Positions 55,958 to 64,000 of a stretch of 64,000 nucleotides of DNA are shown piece by piece. This DNA comes from Chloroflexota bacterium (lineage in GTDB: Bacteria; Chloroflexota; Dehalococcoidia; JABGRK01). Under the pieces are notes generated by a model. The model saw only the letters and a list, made by a program, of their open reading frames with translations. It made no database searches and was not told the origin of the DNA. Position 1 is the first letter of the stretch. Every line of letters begins with the position of its first letter. The stretch covers positions 102,549-166,548 of the forward strand of contig JABGRK010000012.1 in assembly GCA_018648325.1 (NCBI GenBank), in the 5' to 3' direction. The translations under genes and the position numbers were made by a program.

Positions 55958-55998
55958 GGAGGGAGTTTGCTTGAGCACTTAAGCAAACTCCCTCTTAC
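55958..55998. terminator. Bidirectional rho-independent terminator
   Basis: GAGGGAGTTTGCTT and AAGCAAACTCCCTC form a perfect 14-bp stem (55959-55972 and 55981-55994) with 8-base loop and a T-rich flank. It separates the convergent beta-propeller and LOG genes. Confidence 0.85.
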
Positions 55999-56000
55999 TT

Positions 56001-56687
56001 TTATTTATCATCCAGCGCTGGTTTGCCCATAAGTTCCTGTTTGTTATACCACTGCTCAACTGCATCGGTAACCTCGTCAGGGTGATCACAGACGCGCAGC
56101 AGGGAAAAGTCCTCATATGATATAAATCCCTTGGCCAGAACAGTGTGCCTGAGCCAGTCCAGGAAGCCCTTCCAGTAATCGCTGTCAAAAAGTATTACCG
56201 GAAATGGCTTTATTTTGTGTGTCTGCATAAGTGTAAGTACCTCGGAAAGCTCGTCCATTGTGCCAAGTCCGCCCGGGAATATGATAAAGGCAGAGGCGTA
56301 TTTTACCAGCATTACCTTGCGTATAAAGAAGTGGTCAAAGCTAACCGATTTTGTGGTGTAGGCATTGACGTTCTGTTCTTCAGGAAGCTCGATATTGAGT
56401 CCAACGGAAGTAGCCCCAGCTTCCATAGCACCCTTGTTTCCTGCTTCCATAACACCGGGGCCGCCGCCTGTGATAATGGCGAATCCCATCTCTCCCAGCT
56501 TCTTGGCTGTTTGCTCGATCTGTTTGTACAGCACTGTGTCCCGTTTAAGGCGAGCGCTGCCGTAGATAGTAACTGCCGGTTCGATACCGGACAACTTGTC
56601 AAATCCCTCTACAAATTCGCCAATGAGGCGGAACATTCGCCAGGAGTCTTCTTTTACCAGATCATTTATTTCGTATCCGTTGGGCAT
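56001..56687 (-). CDS. LOG-family protein (TIGR00730)
   Basis: A 228-residue Rossmann protein from ATG 56685-56687 (GGAGG 5 bp upstream). TIYGSARL, GGGPGVMEAGNKGA and the PGGLGTMDELSE motif define the family, which includes cytokinin-activating phosphoribohydrolases (LOG) and nucleotide 5'-monophosphate nucleosidases. The catalytic Arg/Glu in FIRKVMLVK and the PGGxGT Glu are present. Substrate unverified. Confidence 0.88.
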   Translation of the reverse strand: MPNGYEINDLVKEDSWRMFRLIGEFVEGFDKLSGIEPAVTIYGSARLKRDTVLYKQIEQTAKKLGEMGFAIITGGGPGVMEAGNKGAMEAGATSVGLNIELPEEQNVNAYTTKSVSFDHFFIRKVMLVKYASAFIIFPGGLGTMDELSEVLTLMQTHKIKPFPVILFDSDYWKGFLDWLRHTVLAKGFISYEDFSLLRVCDHPDEVTDAVEQWYNKQELMGKPALDDK

Positions 56688-56717
56688 GATAACCTCCGTA
56701 TGAACCTGTTTAAGCAA

Positions 56718-58124
56718 CTAATCCAGGATTACCTTTTGTCTGTATTCCGGCACCAGCGTGTCCCATCCTGTTTTTTGAGTGATATACTTACCGAAACTGT
56801 GAGCCGATTTTTCCTCACCGTGAATGATAAACACCTTTTTAGGTGGGTTTGTTAGTGCGGTTAACCACGTTAGAAGTTCATCTTTGTCGGCGTGTGCGGA
56901 GAATCCGTATATCTGTGCTACATTGGCCTTTACCCTGTACTGTTGACCCATAACCCTGACGCTTTTTTTGCCGTCTACTATGATTCTGCCCAGCGTGCCG
57001 ATAGCCTGGTATCCGATGAACATCAGTGTACTCTGTTTACGCTCTATATTGGCGGCCAGGTGATGTTTTACTCTGCCGCCGGTGCACATTCCTGATCCGG
57101 CAATTATCATGATGGTGCCTTTTATGAAATTGATGCCCTTTGACTCCTCTGTTGCCGGGGTCATCTTCAGACCCGGGAAGTCAAACGGAGATTTATTCTG
57201 TTCTACCAGTTCGGTCATTTCCTCGTCGTAGTATTCCGGGTGGTTTCTGAACACCTCGGTCATTTTGATGGCCATGGGACTATCAAGAAATACCATGATG
57301 GGAGGTATTCGCTTTTCTTTACGCAACTTGTACATGAAGTACAGCATCTCTTGCGTTCGCTCTAGCGCGAAGCTGGGCACGACGATATTCCCGCCCGCTT
57401 CATATGTGTCGTTTATTATAGTAGCAAGGTTGTCTTCTATGCTTGAGGTTGGCGGGTGTACCCTGTCGCCGTACGTAGATTCGGTTACAACATAGTCGGT
57501 GTTCTTAAACGTGTGCGGGTCGTTAATTATTGGCTTGTCATTTCTGCCCACGTCTCCCGAAAAGAGTATGGTTCTTTTTTCGCCGTCAACGCCTGCTGTT
57601 ACCTTTATCATAGATGAGCCCAGCACGTGTCCTGCATCGCAGAATCTGGCTGAAATACCGTCGCTGATTACGATCTCATCCTCGTACTCAATCGGTTTAA
57701 AGTGCGGCGCAACGGCTCTGGCGTCTTCTACGGTGTACAGCGGAACATCAGGGAAAGGGCCGCTTCTGCCTTCACGTTTATGTCTTTTTGCTTTATACTT
57801 GGCATCTTCTTCCTGAATGTGTCCCGAATCCAGCATAATTATATGAGCCAGCTCGGCGGTGGCATCTGTGCAATAGATTTTGCCTTTGAAACCATCCTTT
57901 ACCAGCTTGGGTATCAGCCCGCTGTGGTCCAGATGGGCGTGAGTCAGTAGCACTGCGTCTATGGTATCCGGTGGTACGGCAAAAGGCTCCCAGTTTCTTA
58001 CCTTCAGCTTCCTTTCCTGATACATGCCGCAGTCCACAAGTACCCTGCTGCCGTTGGCCTCGATCAGCGTACATGATCCGGTAACGCCGCGGGTGGCTCC
58101 CAAAAAGCTTAGTTTGGTTTGCAT
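56718..58124 (-). CDS. Beta-CASP MBL-fold RNA nuclease
   Basis: A 468-residue CPSF73/Ysh1-type exonuclease-like protein. MBL motifs: THAHLDH (H62, H64, D66, H67), the His in DAGHVLGSS, Asp in FSGDVG, then beta-CASP motifs AGSGMCTGGRVKHHL and GFSAHADKDEL with HGEEKSAHSF at the C-terminus. RBS GAGGTG is 9 bp upstream. Role in RNA processing is by family. LOG gene follows 30 bp later on the same strand. Confidence 0.92.
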   Translation of the reverse strand: MQTKLSFLGATRGVTGSCTLIEANGSRVLVDCGMYQERKLKVRNWEPFAVPPDTIDAVLLTHAHLDHSGLIPKLVKDGFKGKIYCTDATAELAHIIMLDSGHIQEEDAKYKAKRHKREGRSGPFPDVPLYTVEDARAVAPHFKPIEYEDEIVISDGISARFCDAGHVLGSSMIKVTAGVDGEKRTILFSGDVGRNDKPIINDPHTFKNTDYVVTESTYGDRVHPPTSSIEDNLATIINDTYEAGGNIVVPSFALERTQEMLYFMYKLRKEKRIPPIMVFLDSPMAIKMTEVFRNHPEYYDEEMTELVEQNKSPFDFPGLKMTPATEESKGINFIKGTIMIIAGSGMCTGGRVKHHLAANIERKQSTLMFIGYQAIGTLGRIIVDGKKSVRVMGQQYRVKANVAQIYGFSAHADKDELLTWLTALTNPPKKVFIIHGEEKSAHSFGKYITQKTGWDTLVPEYRQKVILD

Positions 58125-58270
58125 AGATAATCACCTCATAAATAATTCAGTCGTTTGAGTGTGGGATATAAGATAACTTGCGCAATTATACACCATCTAT
58201 CAGGTTTATGACATATTCACTTGACTGTGAAACCTGCAGTGGTATGATGCGGGCATAATAGTGAAAAAAT

Positions 58271-58297
58271 GAACTTTTTCTGCTGATTTGGCGTATA
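58271..58297 (+). promoter_or_regulatory. ECF-type promoter of the lipoprotein gene
   Basis: GAAC (58271-58274), 17 bases and CGTA (58292-58295), the same geometry and flanking letters as the sigma operon promoter. It is 18 bp before the TTG start of the split lipoprotein gene. Confidence 0.7.
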
Positions 58298-58315
58298 TAT
58301 TAGTAGGAGAATGGT

Positions 58316-58519
58316 TTGAGCCTCATACGATTTACAATGGCGCTCCTTGTTGCAGCCATGCTGGTTGTGGGTATAGGCTGTAATGCTGGGGTGCGCACAA
58401 ACGAACCTGTTGAAGGGCCAGTTGATAATTCTTCTCTGTCTACCGTAGTGCCTCCTGATACTAACGATATTCCCGAAGATGAGCCTGAACCTGAACCTGA
58501 TCCTGAGCTTGTTGCTTGA
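58316..58519 (+). CDS. Lipoprotein N-terminal fragment (5' part of a split gene)
   Basis: 67 codons from TTG 58316 (GGAG 8 bp upstream). A signal peptide ends VVGIGC with lipobox Cys near 22, then an acidic Pro/Glu-rich linker (PEDEPEPEPDPE) that stops prematurely. The downstream frame continues the same linker style (EPDPEPED) and a beta-propeller. Removing one T of the TT pair at 58516-58517 joins the two. Confidence 0.75.
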   Translation: MSLIRFTMALLVAAMLVVGIGCNAGVRTNEPVEGPVDNSSLSTVVPPDTNDIPEDEPEPEPDPELVA

Positions 58520-59828
58520 GCCTTGGCCTATGCCTGTGATTATGTTTGAACCTGATCCTGAACCGGAAGATATGTGGCCCATTACCAGCTATCATAATGG
58601 TAACTGGAATCCTGATAATTTTATTGCGCTGGATAGACCTCATGACCGTGACATATATATTATGAACGGGGATGGTTCGGAACCGGTAAATCTTACAAAA
58701 GATATAACAACAAACTATTTCTTAGCAGACCTTCCTTCAGAAATAGGCTATATGATGTTCACTCACCCTCAATGGTCACCGGATGGGAGTAAAATCCTTT
58801 TCTGGGGTAGTGCTTACTATGAACCTACTTATTATGAAAGACCGAATCAATTCGGTGGATTAAGTAGTGGCTACGATAGGGAAGTAGCTGACAGTGCATA
58901 CTATGTGATGGATTCGGACGGATCAAATATCATCAGGGTTATTGATTCTGGTTATGATAGGATTTTTTGGTCGCCCGATGGCAAAATCACTGTGGTTTAC
59001 ATAGATAAAGACTATGTGGCAAACGAGCTTACTGAGGCAATAGTGGCAATGGATGCAGATGGCTCTAATTTAACAGAGCTCTTTTTTGAAATAACCCCGG
59101 ATGGCAGGACGTATAATAGGGTTAAGCAGGTATACTGGTCTCCAGATGGAAGTAAACTGGCTTTCATAAGAGATGACCACTTATATACGCTTAACAAAGA
59201 TGGCTCAGATTTGAAAGTACTCAATAGTGATGAAAACAAGATAAACACTTATAGCTGGTCACCGGATAGCTCCAAAATTGGATATGGCATATCTTGGGAA
59301 TTCTACCTAATGAATGCTGACGGTTCCAATCTTGTGGCAGTGTACAAAGCCGATAGTGCTACAATGAGACTTGAGTATTCACGTCGCTGGTCGGCAGATG
59401 GCAGCATAGCGGTGTATCATTTTAACAATTATCTTAATTACTTCGTATATGCAGATGGCAGCATCCAATCAATAGATCATCGTGATAACGGATGGTCTTT
59501 CATATCGCCGGATGGTTCCAAAGTTGCCTTTGAGCAATCCCACGACGTATACGTAATGAACGTTGATGAATCAGATAAAATAAACCTGACAGATAACGAT
59601 ATAGGTGGAAGTTTTCGTCGCTGGTCTGCCGACGGCAGCCAAATATATGTTAAAGCAAGTAGTGCAATATATGCTATAGATACGGATGGTTCAAATGTAA
59701 TTAAGATAATCGACAATCCTGCCGGAGAGTCGACAATAGTAAAAAAGTATTACTGGTCACCTGATAATAGCAAAATACTTGCTGATATAGAAAACAGGGA
59801 TACCTTTGAGATTTTAACCTCGGAATAG
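58479..59828 (+). CDS. TolB/WD40-like beta-propeller (3' part of a split lipoprotein gene)
   Basis: 449 codons; the first 13 are an out-of-frame reading of the Pro/Glu linker. At least six repeats with WSPDGSKI and VMNxDGSN cores (PD40/TolB blades) follow from about residue 45. With the upstream fragment and a 1-base correction it gives a lipoprotein of about 503 residues, a cell-envelope beta-propeller. Its ECF-type promoter links it to the sigma operon whose third gene is also a beta-propeller. Confidence 0.8.
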   Translation: MSLNLNLILSLLLEPWPMPVIMFEPDPEPEDMWPITSYHNGNWNPDNFIALDRPHDRDIYIMNGDGSEPVNLTKDITTNYFLADLPSEIGYMMFTHPQWSPDGSKILFWGSAYYEPTYYERPNQFGGLSSGYDREVADSAYYVMDSDGSNIIRVIDSGYDRIFWSPDGKITVVYIDKDYVANELTEAIVAMDADGSNLTELFFEITPDGRTYNRVKQVYWSPDGSKLAFIRDDHLYTLNKDGSDLKVLNSDENKINTYSWSPDSSKIGYGISWEFYLMNADGSNLVAVYKADSATMRLEYSRRWSADGSIAVYHFNNYLNYFVYADGSIQSIDHRDNGWSFISPDGSKVAFEQSHDVYVMNVDESDKINLTDNDIGGSFRRWSADGSQIYVKASSAIYAIDTDGSNVIKIIDNPAGESTIVKKYYWSPDNSKILADIENRDTFEILTSE

Positions 59829-59934
59829 AATATCGCATCAAGTTATCCTCAAGTCACCAGCTTCGTTCGTATGTACCATATAATAAGAAACATCCCCTTG
59901 ACTATCGTGCTGTAGCTACCTAAACTGAGGTGCT

Positions 59935-60906
59935 ATGACAACGGTTATCACCGGTGCAACGGGTCACATAGGCGTAAACCTTATTCCGGCGCTGCTTGAG
60001 CAGGGCAGGATGGTTCGCGCTGTAATCCATCGTACCAAGCCAGCAATAGCCGATCCAAACCTTGATGTTGTTAAGGGCGACATAGGTGATGTCGATTCAT
60101 TGTGTCGTGCCTTTGAGGGTGCCGATGTTGTTTATCATCTAGCTGCCGCCATATCGCTGTCCAAGAAGGACTGGCCGCTGGTCGAGAAAACGAATGTCGT
60201 TGGTACGCGCAATGTCGTAGAGGCATGCTTGCGATTGGGTGTCCGTCGTTTAGTGTCTTTTAGCTCCATACATGCTATAGCGGACAATGATGATTGCATC
60301 GACGAGTCCTGTACGCTCAACGATTTGAGCTGCCGCCATCCGTATGACCGCTCCAAGGCCGCTGCTGAAAGGGCACTACGTGATGGAATTGAGCGCGGGC
60401 TGGATACGGTTATCGTCAGTCCGACGGGCGTTATCGGGCCATACGACTGGGCACCATCCTTTATGGGTCAGGCACTTCTCATGATGGTTAGCGGCAAACT
60501 GCCGGCGCGTATTACCGGCGGGTTCAATTGGGTGGATGTGCGCGATGTTGTGGCCGGAGCGATGGCTGCCGAACAGAAGGCGGTAAACGGTGCCAAATAC
60601 ATACTCTCAGGGCACTGGGTGTCTATAGCGGGGATTACACTTGCGGTGCACCAGATCGCAGGGTCCAAGGTGCCGTCTTTTATAATTCCCACAAGGTTTG
60701 TATCTTTTATCGCTCCTTTGGTGGAACTGCTCTATAAGGTAAGAAAGCAACCTGTGCTGTTTACCCGCATGGCCATGGATTCCATTTGTGGTTATGGGCA
60801 GATAAGTCATGACAGGGCGACACGCGAGCTGGGATACAAGCCGCGACGTTTTGAGCAAACAATTTCTGATACACTTGCGTGGTTTGGGCAAAACGGGTAC
60901 ATTTGA
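59935..60906 (+). CDS. NAD-dependent epimerase/dehydratase (extended SDR)
   Basis: A 323-residue extended SDR. GATGHIGVNL binds the dinucleotide, GDIGDVDSL, VSFSSIHA and the YDRSK catalytic pair are present. The LF motif lies where 3-beta-hydroxysteroid dehydrogenase-like members bind substrate. A 5-alpha-reductase-like gene follows 17 bp later, favouring a sterol/terpenoid role, which is inference. Confidence 0.85.
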   Translation: MTTVITGATGHIGVNLIPALLEQGRMVRAVIHRTKPAIADPNLDVVKGDIGDVDSLCRAFEGADVVYHLAAAISLSKKDWPLVEKTNVVGTRNVVEACLRLGVRRLVSFSSIHAIADNDDCIDESCTLNDLSCRHPYDRSKAAAERALRDGIERGLDTVIVSPTGVIGPYDWAPSFMGQALLMMVSGKLPARITGGFNWVDVRDVVAGAMAAEQKAVNGAKYILSGHWVSIAGITLAVHQIAGSKVPSFIIPTRFVSFIAPLVELLYKVRKQPVLFTRMAMDSICGYGQISHDRATRELGYKPRRFEQTISDTLAWFGQNGYI

Positions 60907-60923
60907 GGTGAGAAAGGCAGTAA

Positions 60924-61688
60924 TTGAACGAACACACCATTTTTAATGGGCTGATAATAGGCTGGTTTGTGCTGGCAGCGGTAGTATTTATAGCGCTGCT
61001 CTTTTTTGTTGCGCCCTATGGCAGGCACGTGCGAAAAGGGTGGGGACCGACCTTAAGCAATCGCGTCGGCTGGATAGTAATGGAGGCCGGAGCGCCGGTA
61101 ATTCTTGCAGTGTGCTTTGTGCTAAAAGGCAACATAATATCGGTTACTTCGGTGGCCTTTCTTGTGTTGTGGGAAACGCATTATGTTTACCGCTCGTTCG
61201 TCTATCCGTTCACACTGCGCGGAGTCACGGCCAAACGCATGCCGATATCTATTGCGGGTATGGGCGTTTTATTTAACGGCGTAAATGGATATTTGAATGG
61301 TCGTTATATCTTTAATTTATCCGGTGGTTATGCTGAAAGCTGGTTGCGTGATCCGCGCTTTATTATCGGCGTTATTATTTTTATTCTGGGCTACTTGCTC
61401 AACCGCCGTGCCGATCACATACTGCGTAGTTTGCGCAAACCGGGTGAGACCGGATACAAGGTCACGGACAAGTGGCCGTATCAATGGATATCATGTCCCA
61501 ACTATCTGGGTGAGATATTGCAGTGGGTGGGCTGGGCTATTGCCACATGGTCTCTGGCGGGGCTGGCCTTTGTCGTGTGGACGGCGGCTAACCTTATTCC
61601 GCGGGCGCGTGCCAATCACTTATGGTACAGGCGTACTTTTCCCGATTATCCGCCTGAGCGCAAGGCGCTAATACCGCATGTGTGGTAA
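60924..61688 (+). CDS. Steroid 5-alpha-reductase-like membrane enzyme
   Basis: A 254-residue, six- to seven-helix protein with TTG start (AAAGG upstream). The C-terminal family signature is strong: GETGYKV, ISCPNYLGEILQWVGWAIATWSLAG, ANLIPRARANHLWY and FPDYPPERKALIPHVW, as in SRD5A/DUF1295 NADPH-dependent reductases. Bacterial relatives act on steroids or isoprenoid enones. Forms a pair with the SDR gene. Confidence 0.85.
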   Translation: MNEHTIFNGLIIGWFVLAAVVFIALLFFVAPYGRHVRKGWGPTLSNRVGWIVMEAGAPVILAVCFVLKGNIISVTSVAFLVLWETHYVYRSFVYPFTLRGVTAKRMPISIAGMGVLFNGVNGYLNGRYIFNLSGGYAESWLRDPRFIIGVIIFILGYLLNRRADHILRSLRKPGETGYKVTDKWPYQWISCPNYLGEILQWVGWAIATWSLAGLAFVVWTAANLIPRARANHLWYRRTFPDYPPERKALIPHVW

Positions 61689-61711
61689 TCTGTTTTTAAA
61701 AAGAGGATGTA

Positions 61712-62467
61712 TTGAGCGAAGCACTCAAACCTTTAAAGTGGTATAAGCAGTTATCTGGCAAGAAGGATCGTCTTACCGAAGGCGCTTTTCTGGTGGAGGG
61801 TCCGCGCGCCGTTGCGCAGGTGATGACGTCGTCACCTGACTCGATAATCGAGATTCTTACCGTCGAAAAGCTTGATGTATCTTTTGACTCTTATCCAACC
61901 AGACTTCTTACTCAAAGCCGGTTAAATTCGATTTGTGCCACGCAGCATCCACAGGGGCCGATCGCGCTCGTTCGTTTGCCCGAGGGAGTTTATTCAGCCA
62001 GTCTGCCTGATAATCTGGGTAGCAGGTTGCTGCTGCTGGAGGACGTGCAGGACCCGGGCAATGTAGGCACGCTTATTCGCACCGCCGCCGCTTTTGGTTT
62101 TGATGGCGTTATCCTAACGTCAAAGTGCGCTGATCCGTTGTCTCCGAAATGTGTTCAGGCCAGCGCCGGTACCGTGCTGTCACTGTGGCTTAGGGTAAGC
62201 GACGATTACATTAGCCTTGCGTCTGATATCCAAGAAAGAGGCTATGCCTTGGTAGCGACGGACCTTGATGGCGATGAGGATATATCGGCACTGGGTAAGG
62301 ATAAATTACTGCTGACGCTGGGCAATGAGGCCGCCGGGTTATCCTCGAATGTTATTGACTTGGCTGACTATCGCATCAAATTTCCTGTTGTAAGCGCTAA
62401 GGCGGAGTCGCTGAACGTGGCGGCATGTGGCGCCATATGCATGTATCTGGCATCGCGCGGGGCATAA
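61712..62467 (+). CDS. TrmH/SpoU-family RNA 2'-O-methyltransferase
   Basis: A 251-residue SPOUT enzyme with TTG start (GAGGA 7 bp upstream). An N-terminal RNA-binding L30e-like domain (about 1-95, with EGAFLVEGPRAVAQ) precedes the SPOUT domain: LEDVQDPGNVGTLIRTAAAFGFDGV, LTLGNEAAGLS and the VSAKAESLNVAACGAICMY knot motif. Methylates a ribose in rRNA or tRNA; site unknown. Confidence 0.92.
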   Translation: MSEALKPLKWYKQLSGKKDRLTEGAFLVEGPRAVAQVMTSSPDSIIEILTVEKLDVSFDSYPTRLLTQSRLNSICATQHPQGPIALVRLPEGVYSASLPDNLGSRLLLLEDVQDPGNVGTLIRTAAAFGFDGVILTSKCADPLSPKCVQASAGTVLSLWLRVSDDYISLASDIQERGYALVATDLDGDEDISALGKDKLLLTLGNEAAGLSSNVIDLADYRIKFPVVSAKAESLNVAACGAICMYLASRGA

Positions 62468-62565
62468 AATCAAGTTTCCATATCTGCTTGTTTTACTCCT
62501 CAAATCACCCTGTTTAGGGCTTCGGATGAGGCCTCCTGCTATGATATAATACAGCTCAACTAACT

Positions 62566-64000
62566 ATGTTTACTCATCTTCATGTACATACCGAATACAG
62601 CCTGCTTGATGGCATGTGCCGCATTCCGTTGGCTATCGCAAAGGCCAAAGAGCTGGGTATGACCAGCCTTGCCATTACCGATCATGGGGCGATGCATGGT
62701 GTTATCGACTTTTATCTGGAGGCTAAAAAGGCCGGTATTAAGCCGATAATAGGTTGTGAAGTATATCTGGCTTCAACCGATCGCCATAACAGGACCACCG
62801 GTCAAAAGGGACCATATCACCTTGTGTTGCTGGTCAAGGACATCGAGGGCTATCGCAATTTGCTCAAGCTGGTCACTCTGTCGAATATGGAGGGATTTTA
62901 CTACAAGCCGAGAGTGGATAAGGAGCTGCTGGAAAAGTATAGCGGGGGGCTTATAGCTCTTTCGGCATGCCTGAAAGGTGAGATACCACAGCTTATTTTA
63001 GAGGGCATGACCGATGAGGCGGACAAGGCGGCGTTGTGGTACAAGCAGGTTTTTGGCGATTTTTATCTTGAGTTGCAGCAACACGACATACCAGCACTGG
63101 CTAAGGCAAACCAGGGGCTTATAGACATGTCTGCAAGGCTGAATCTGCCGCTGGTGGTTACCAACGATTCGCACTACATAAACCAAGCCGACAGTTATGC
63201 TCAGGATGTGTTGCTGTGCATTCAGACCAATGCATCCGTTCATGATGAAAAGCGCATCAGGATGAGTGATGATTCGTATTATCTAAAGAGCGAGCAGGAA
63301 ATGGCGGCCCTTTTCCCGGATATCCCCGAAGCAGTAACAAACACCCAGCGCATTGCTGATATGTGCAATCTTGAGCTTGAGTTTGGGCGCTTGCATCTGC
63401 CGGAGCATGATACACCAAATGGACAAAGCGCGGATGAGTATCTGTCTGAGTTGTGCTGGAAGGGATTGGCTGAGCGCTATACAGACGTGACGCCTGAGAT
63501 TGAGCAGCGCCTTACTTACGAACTGGACGTTATCAAACAGACGCAGTTTGCCAACTACTTTCTTGTAGTCTGGGAGCTGGTTGATTACGTACACGAGAAA
63601 GATATTTATTTCGGTGTTCGAGGGAGTGCCGCTGCCAGTATTGTGCTCTACTGTCTGTACATCACCAGTATCGATCCCATGGCTGGTGCCCTAATTTTCG
63701 AGCGATTCCTCAATATCGAGCGCAAGGAGATGCCTGATATCGATCTCGATTTTCAGGATGATCGCCGTGAAGAGGTGATTGCATGGGTATCACGCAAGTA
63801 CGGCTATGATCATGTGGCCCAAATCATAACATTCGGTACGCTGGGCGCCCGGGCATCGATTCGTGATGTGGGACGGGCGCTGGGTTTTGCCTATGGTGAG
63901 GTTGATCCACTGGCAAAGCTGGTTCCCGCAGCACCACACATGACAATAGAACGTGCTTTTGAGGAGAGCCCGGAATTTAAGAATATGTACAATAGCGATG
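62566..64000 (+). CDS. dnaE: DNA polymerase III alpha subunit, N-terminal part
   Basis: 478 codons to the window edge. The PHP domain begins FTHLHVHTEYSLLDG with ITDHGAMHG and PIIGCEVY. The polymerase palm motif RGSAAASIVLY and PDIDLDFQDDRREEVI (catalytic Asp pair) follow at about 340-400. A TATAAT at 62545-62550 is near the start, with no clear -35. DnaE replicates the chromosome; full-length homologs are about 1150 residues. Confidence 0.96.
   Translation, partial: MFTHLHVHTEYSLLDGMCRIPLAIAKAKELGMTSLAITDHGAMHGVIDFYLEAKKAGIKPIIGCEVYLASTDRHNRTTGQKGPYHLVLLVKDIEGYRNLLKLVTLSNMEGFYYKPRVDKELLEKYSGGLIALSACLKGEIPQLILEGMTDEADKAALWYKQVFGDFYLELQQHDIPALAKANQGLIDMSARLNLPLVVTNDSHYINQADSYAQDVLLCIQTNASVHDEKRIRMSDDSYYLKSEQEMAALFPDIPEAVTNTQRIADMCNLELEFGRLHLPEHDTPNGQSADEYLSELCWKGLAERYTDVTPEIEQRLTYELDVIKQTQFANYFLVVWELVDYVHEKDIYFGVRGSAAASIVLYCLYITSIDPMAGALIFERFLNIERKEMPDIDLDFQDDRREEVIAWVSRKYGYDHVAQIITFGTLGARASIRDVGRALGFAYGEVDPLAKLVPAAPHMTIERAFEESPEFKNMYNSD

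Noticed and set aside
1-64000. CRISPR arrays, complete insertion sequences, prophage genes
   Set aside because: No regularly spaced repeats, transposase, or phage structural genes were seen.

Overview
The window looks like a bacterial chromosome segment, most likely from an uncultured Chloroflexota lineage close to Dehalococcoidia. That placement is an inference from gene content and order: a PIN/TRAM-ispD-ispF-cysS-rny-ymdB run, a TIGR03960-type radical SAM gene, a T-box-controlled trp operon and no outer-membrane assembly genes. Coding density is high and TTG/GTG starts are common. No CRISPR array, rRNA gene or complete insertion sequence was seen.

Layout. 1-3618: the end of a collagen-like gene and a very large FecR/PKD repeat surface protein. 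3665-5704: a CHASE2 adenylate/guanylate cyclase. 5760-7895: a TrkA-type K+ channel and a metallo-beta-lactamase (MBL) enzyme. 8232-12263: an AT-rich exosortase mini-island with a PEWP-type sorting-signal substrate, an exosortase (frameshifted near its start), an EpsI-domain protein and a CPBP protease, followed by a five-PAS histidine kinase. A near-identical 53-bp element precedes both the substrate gene and the kinase. 15.7-16.8 kb is a scar: a CheR N-terminal fragment runs into a truncated tyrosine recombinase next to tRNA-Gly(CCC). 16.8-28.0 kb is core housekeeping: rhomboid, fabZ, PHP phosphoesterase, ymdB, rny, cysS, ispF, ispD, PIN/TRAM and two VTT membrane proteins. 28.1-37.6 kb is mixed: radical SAM, a split sensor kinase, a GAF/nuclease-like/phosphoribosyltransferase fusion, two tandem GNAT genes, an SDR and a GH63-like hydrolase. 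37.7-47.6 kb carries gyrA and the complete trp operon (trpEG-X-DCFBA) behind a Trp T-box. 48.0-51.0 kb is a MarR regulator with an HAE3-type MMPL exporter and matching operators. 52.2-59.8 kb holds an ECF sigma/anti-sigma/beta-propeller operon and a second beta-propeller lipoprotein that share an apparent ECF promoter, with LOG and beta-CASP genes between them. 59.9-64.0 kb has an epimerase-like SDR, a steroid 5-alpha-reductase-like membrane enzyme, an SpoU methyltransferase and the start of dnaE.

The most interesting signals are: (1) the GAF + PD-(D/E)XK-like + HPRT-like fusion at 32245; (2) the exosortase island with its separate CPBP protease and duplicated upstream element; (3) the two ECF-type promoters with identical GAAC-N17-CGTA geometry that join two distant beta-propeller loci; and (4) several genes broken by what look like single-base indels (exosortase, sensor kinase, lipoprotein), which may be real decay or assembly errors. 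All functional statements come from motif recognition by eye; no database search was run.
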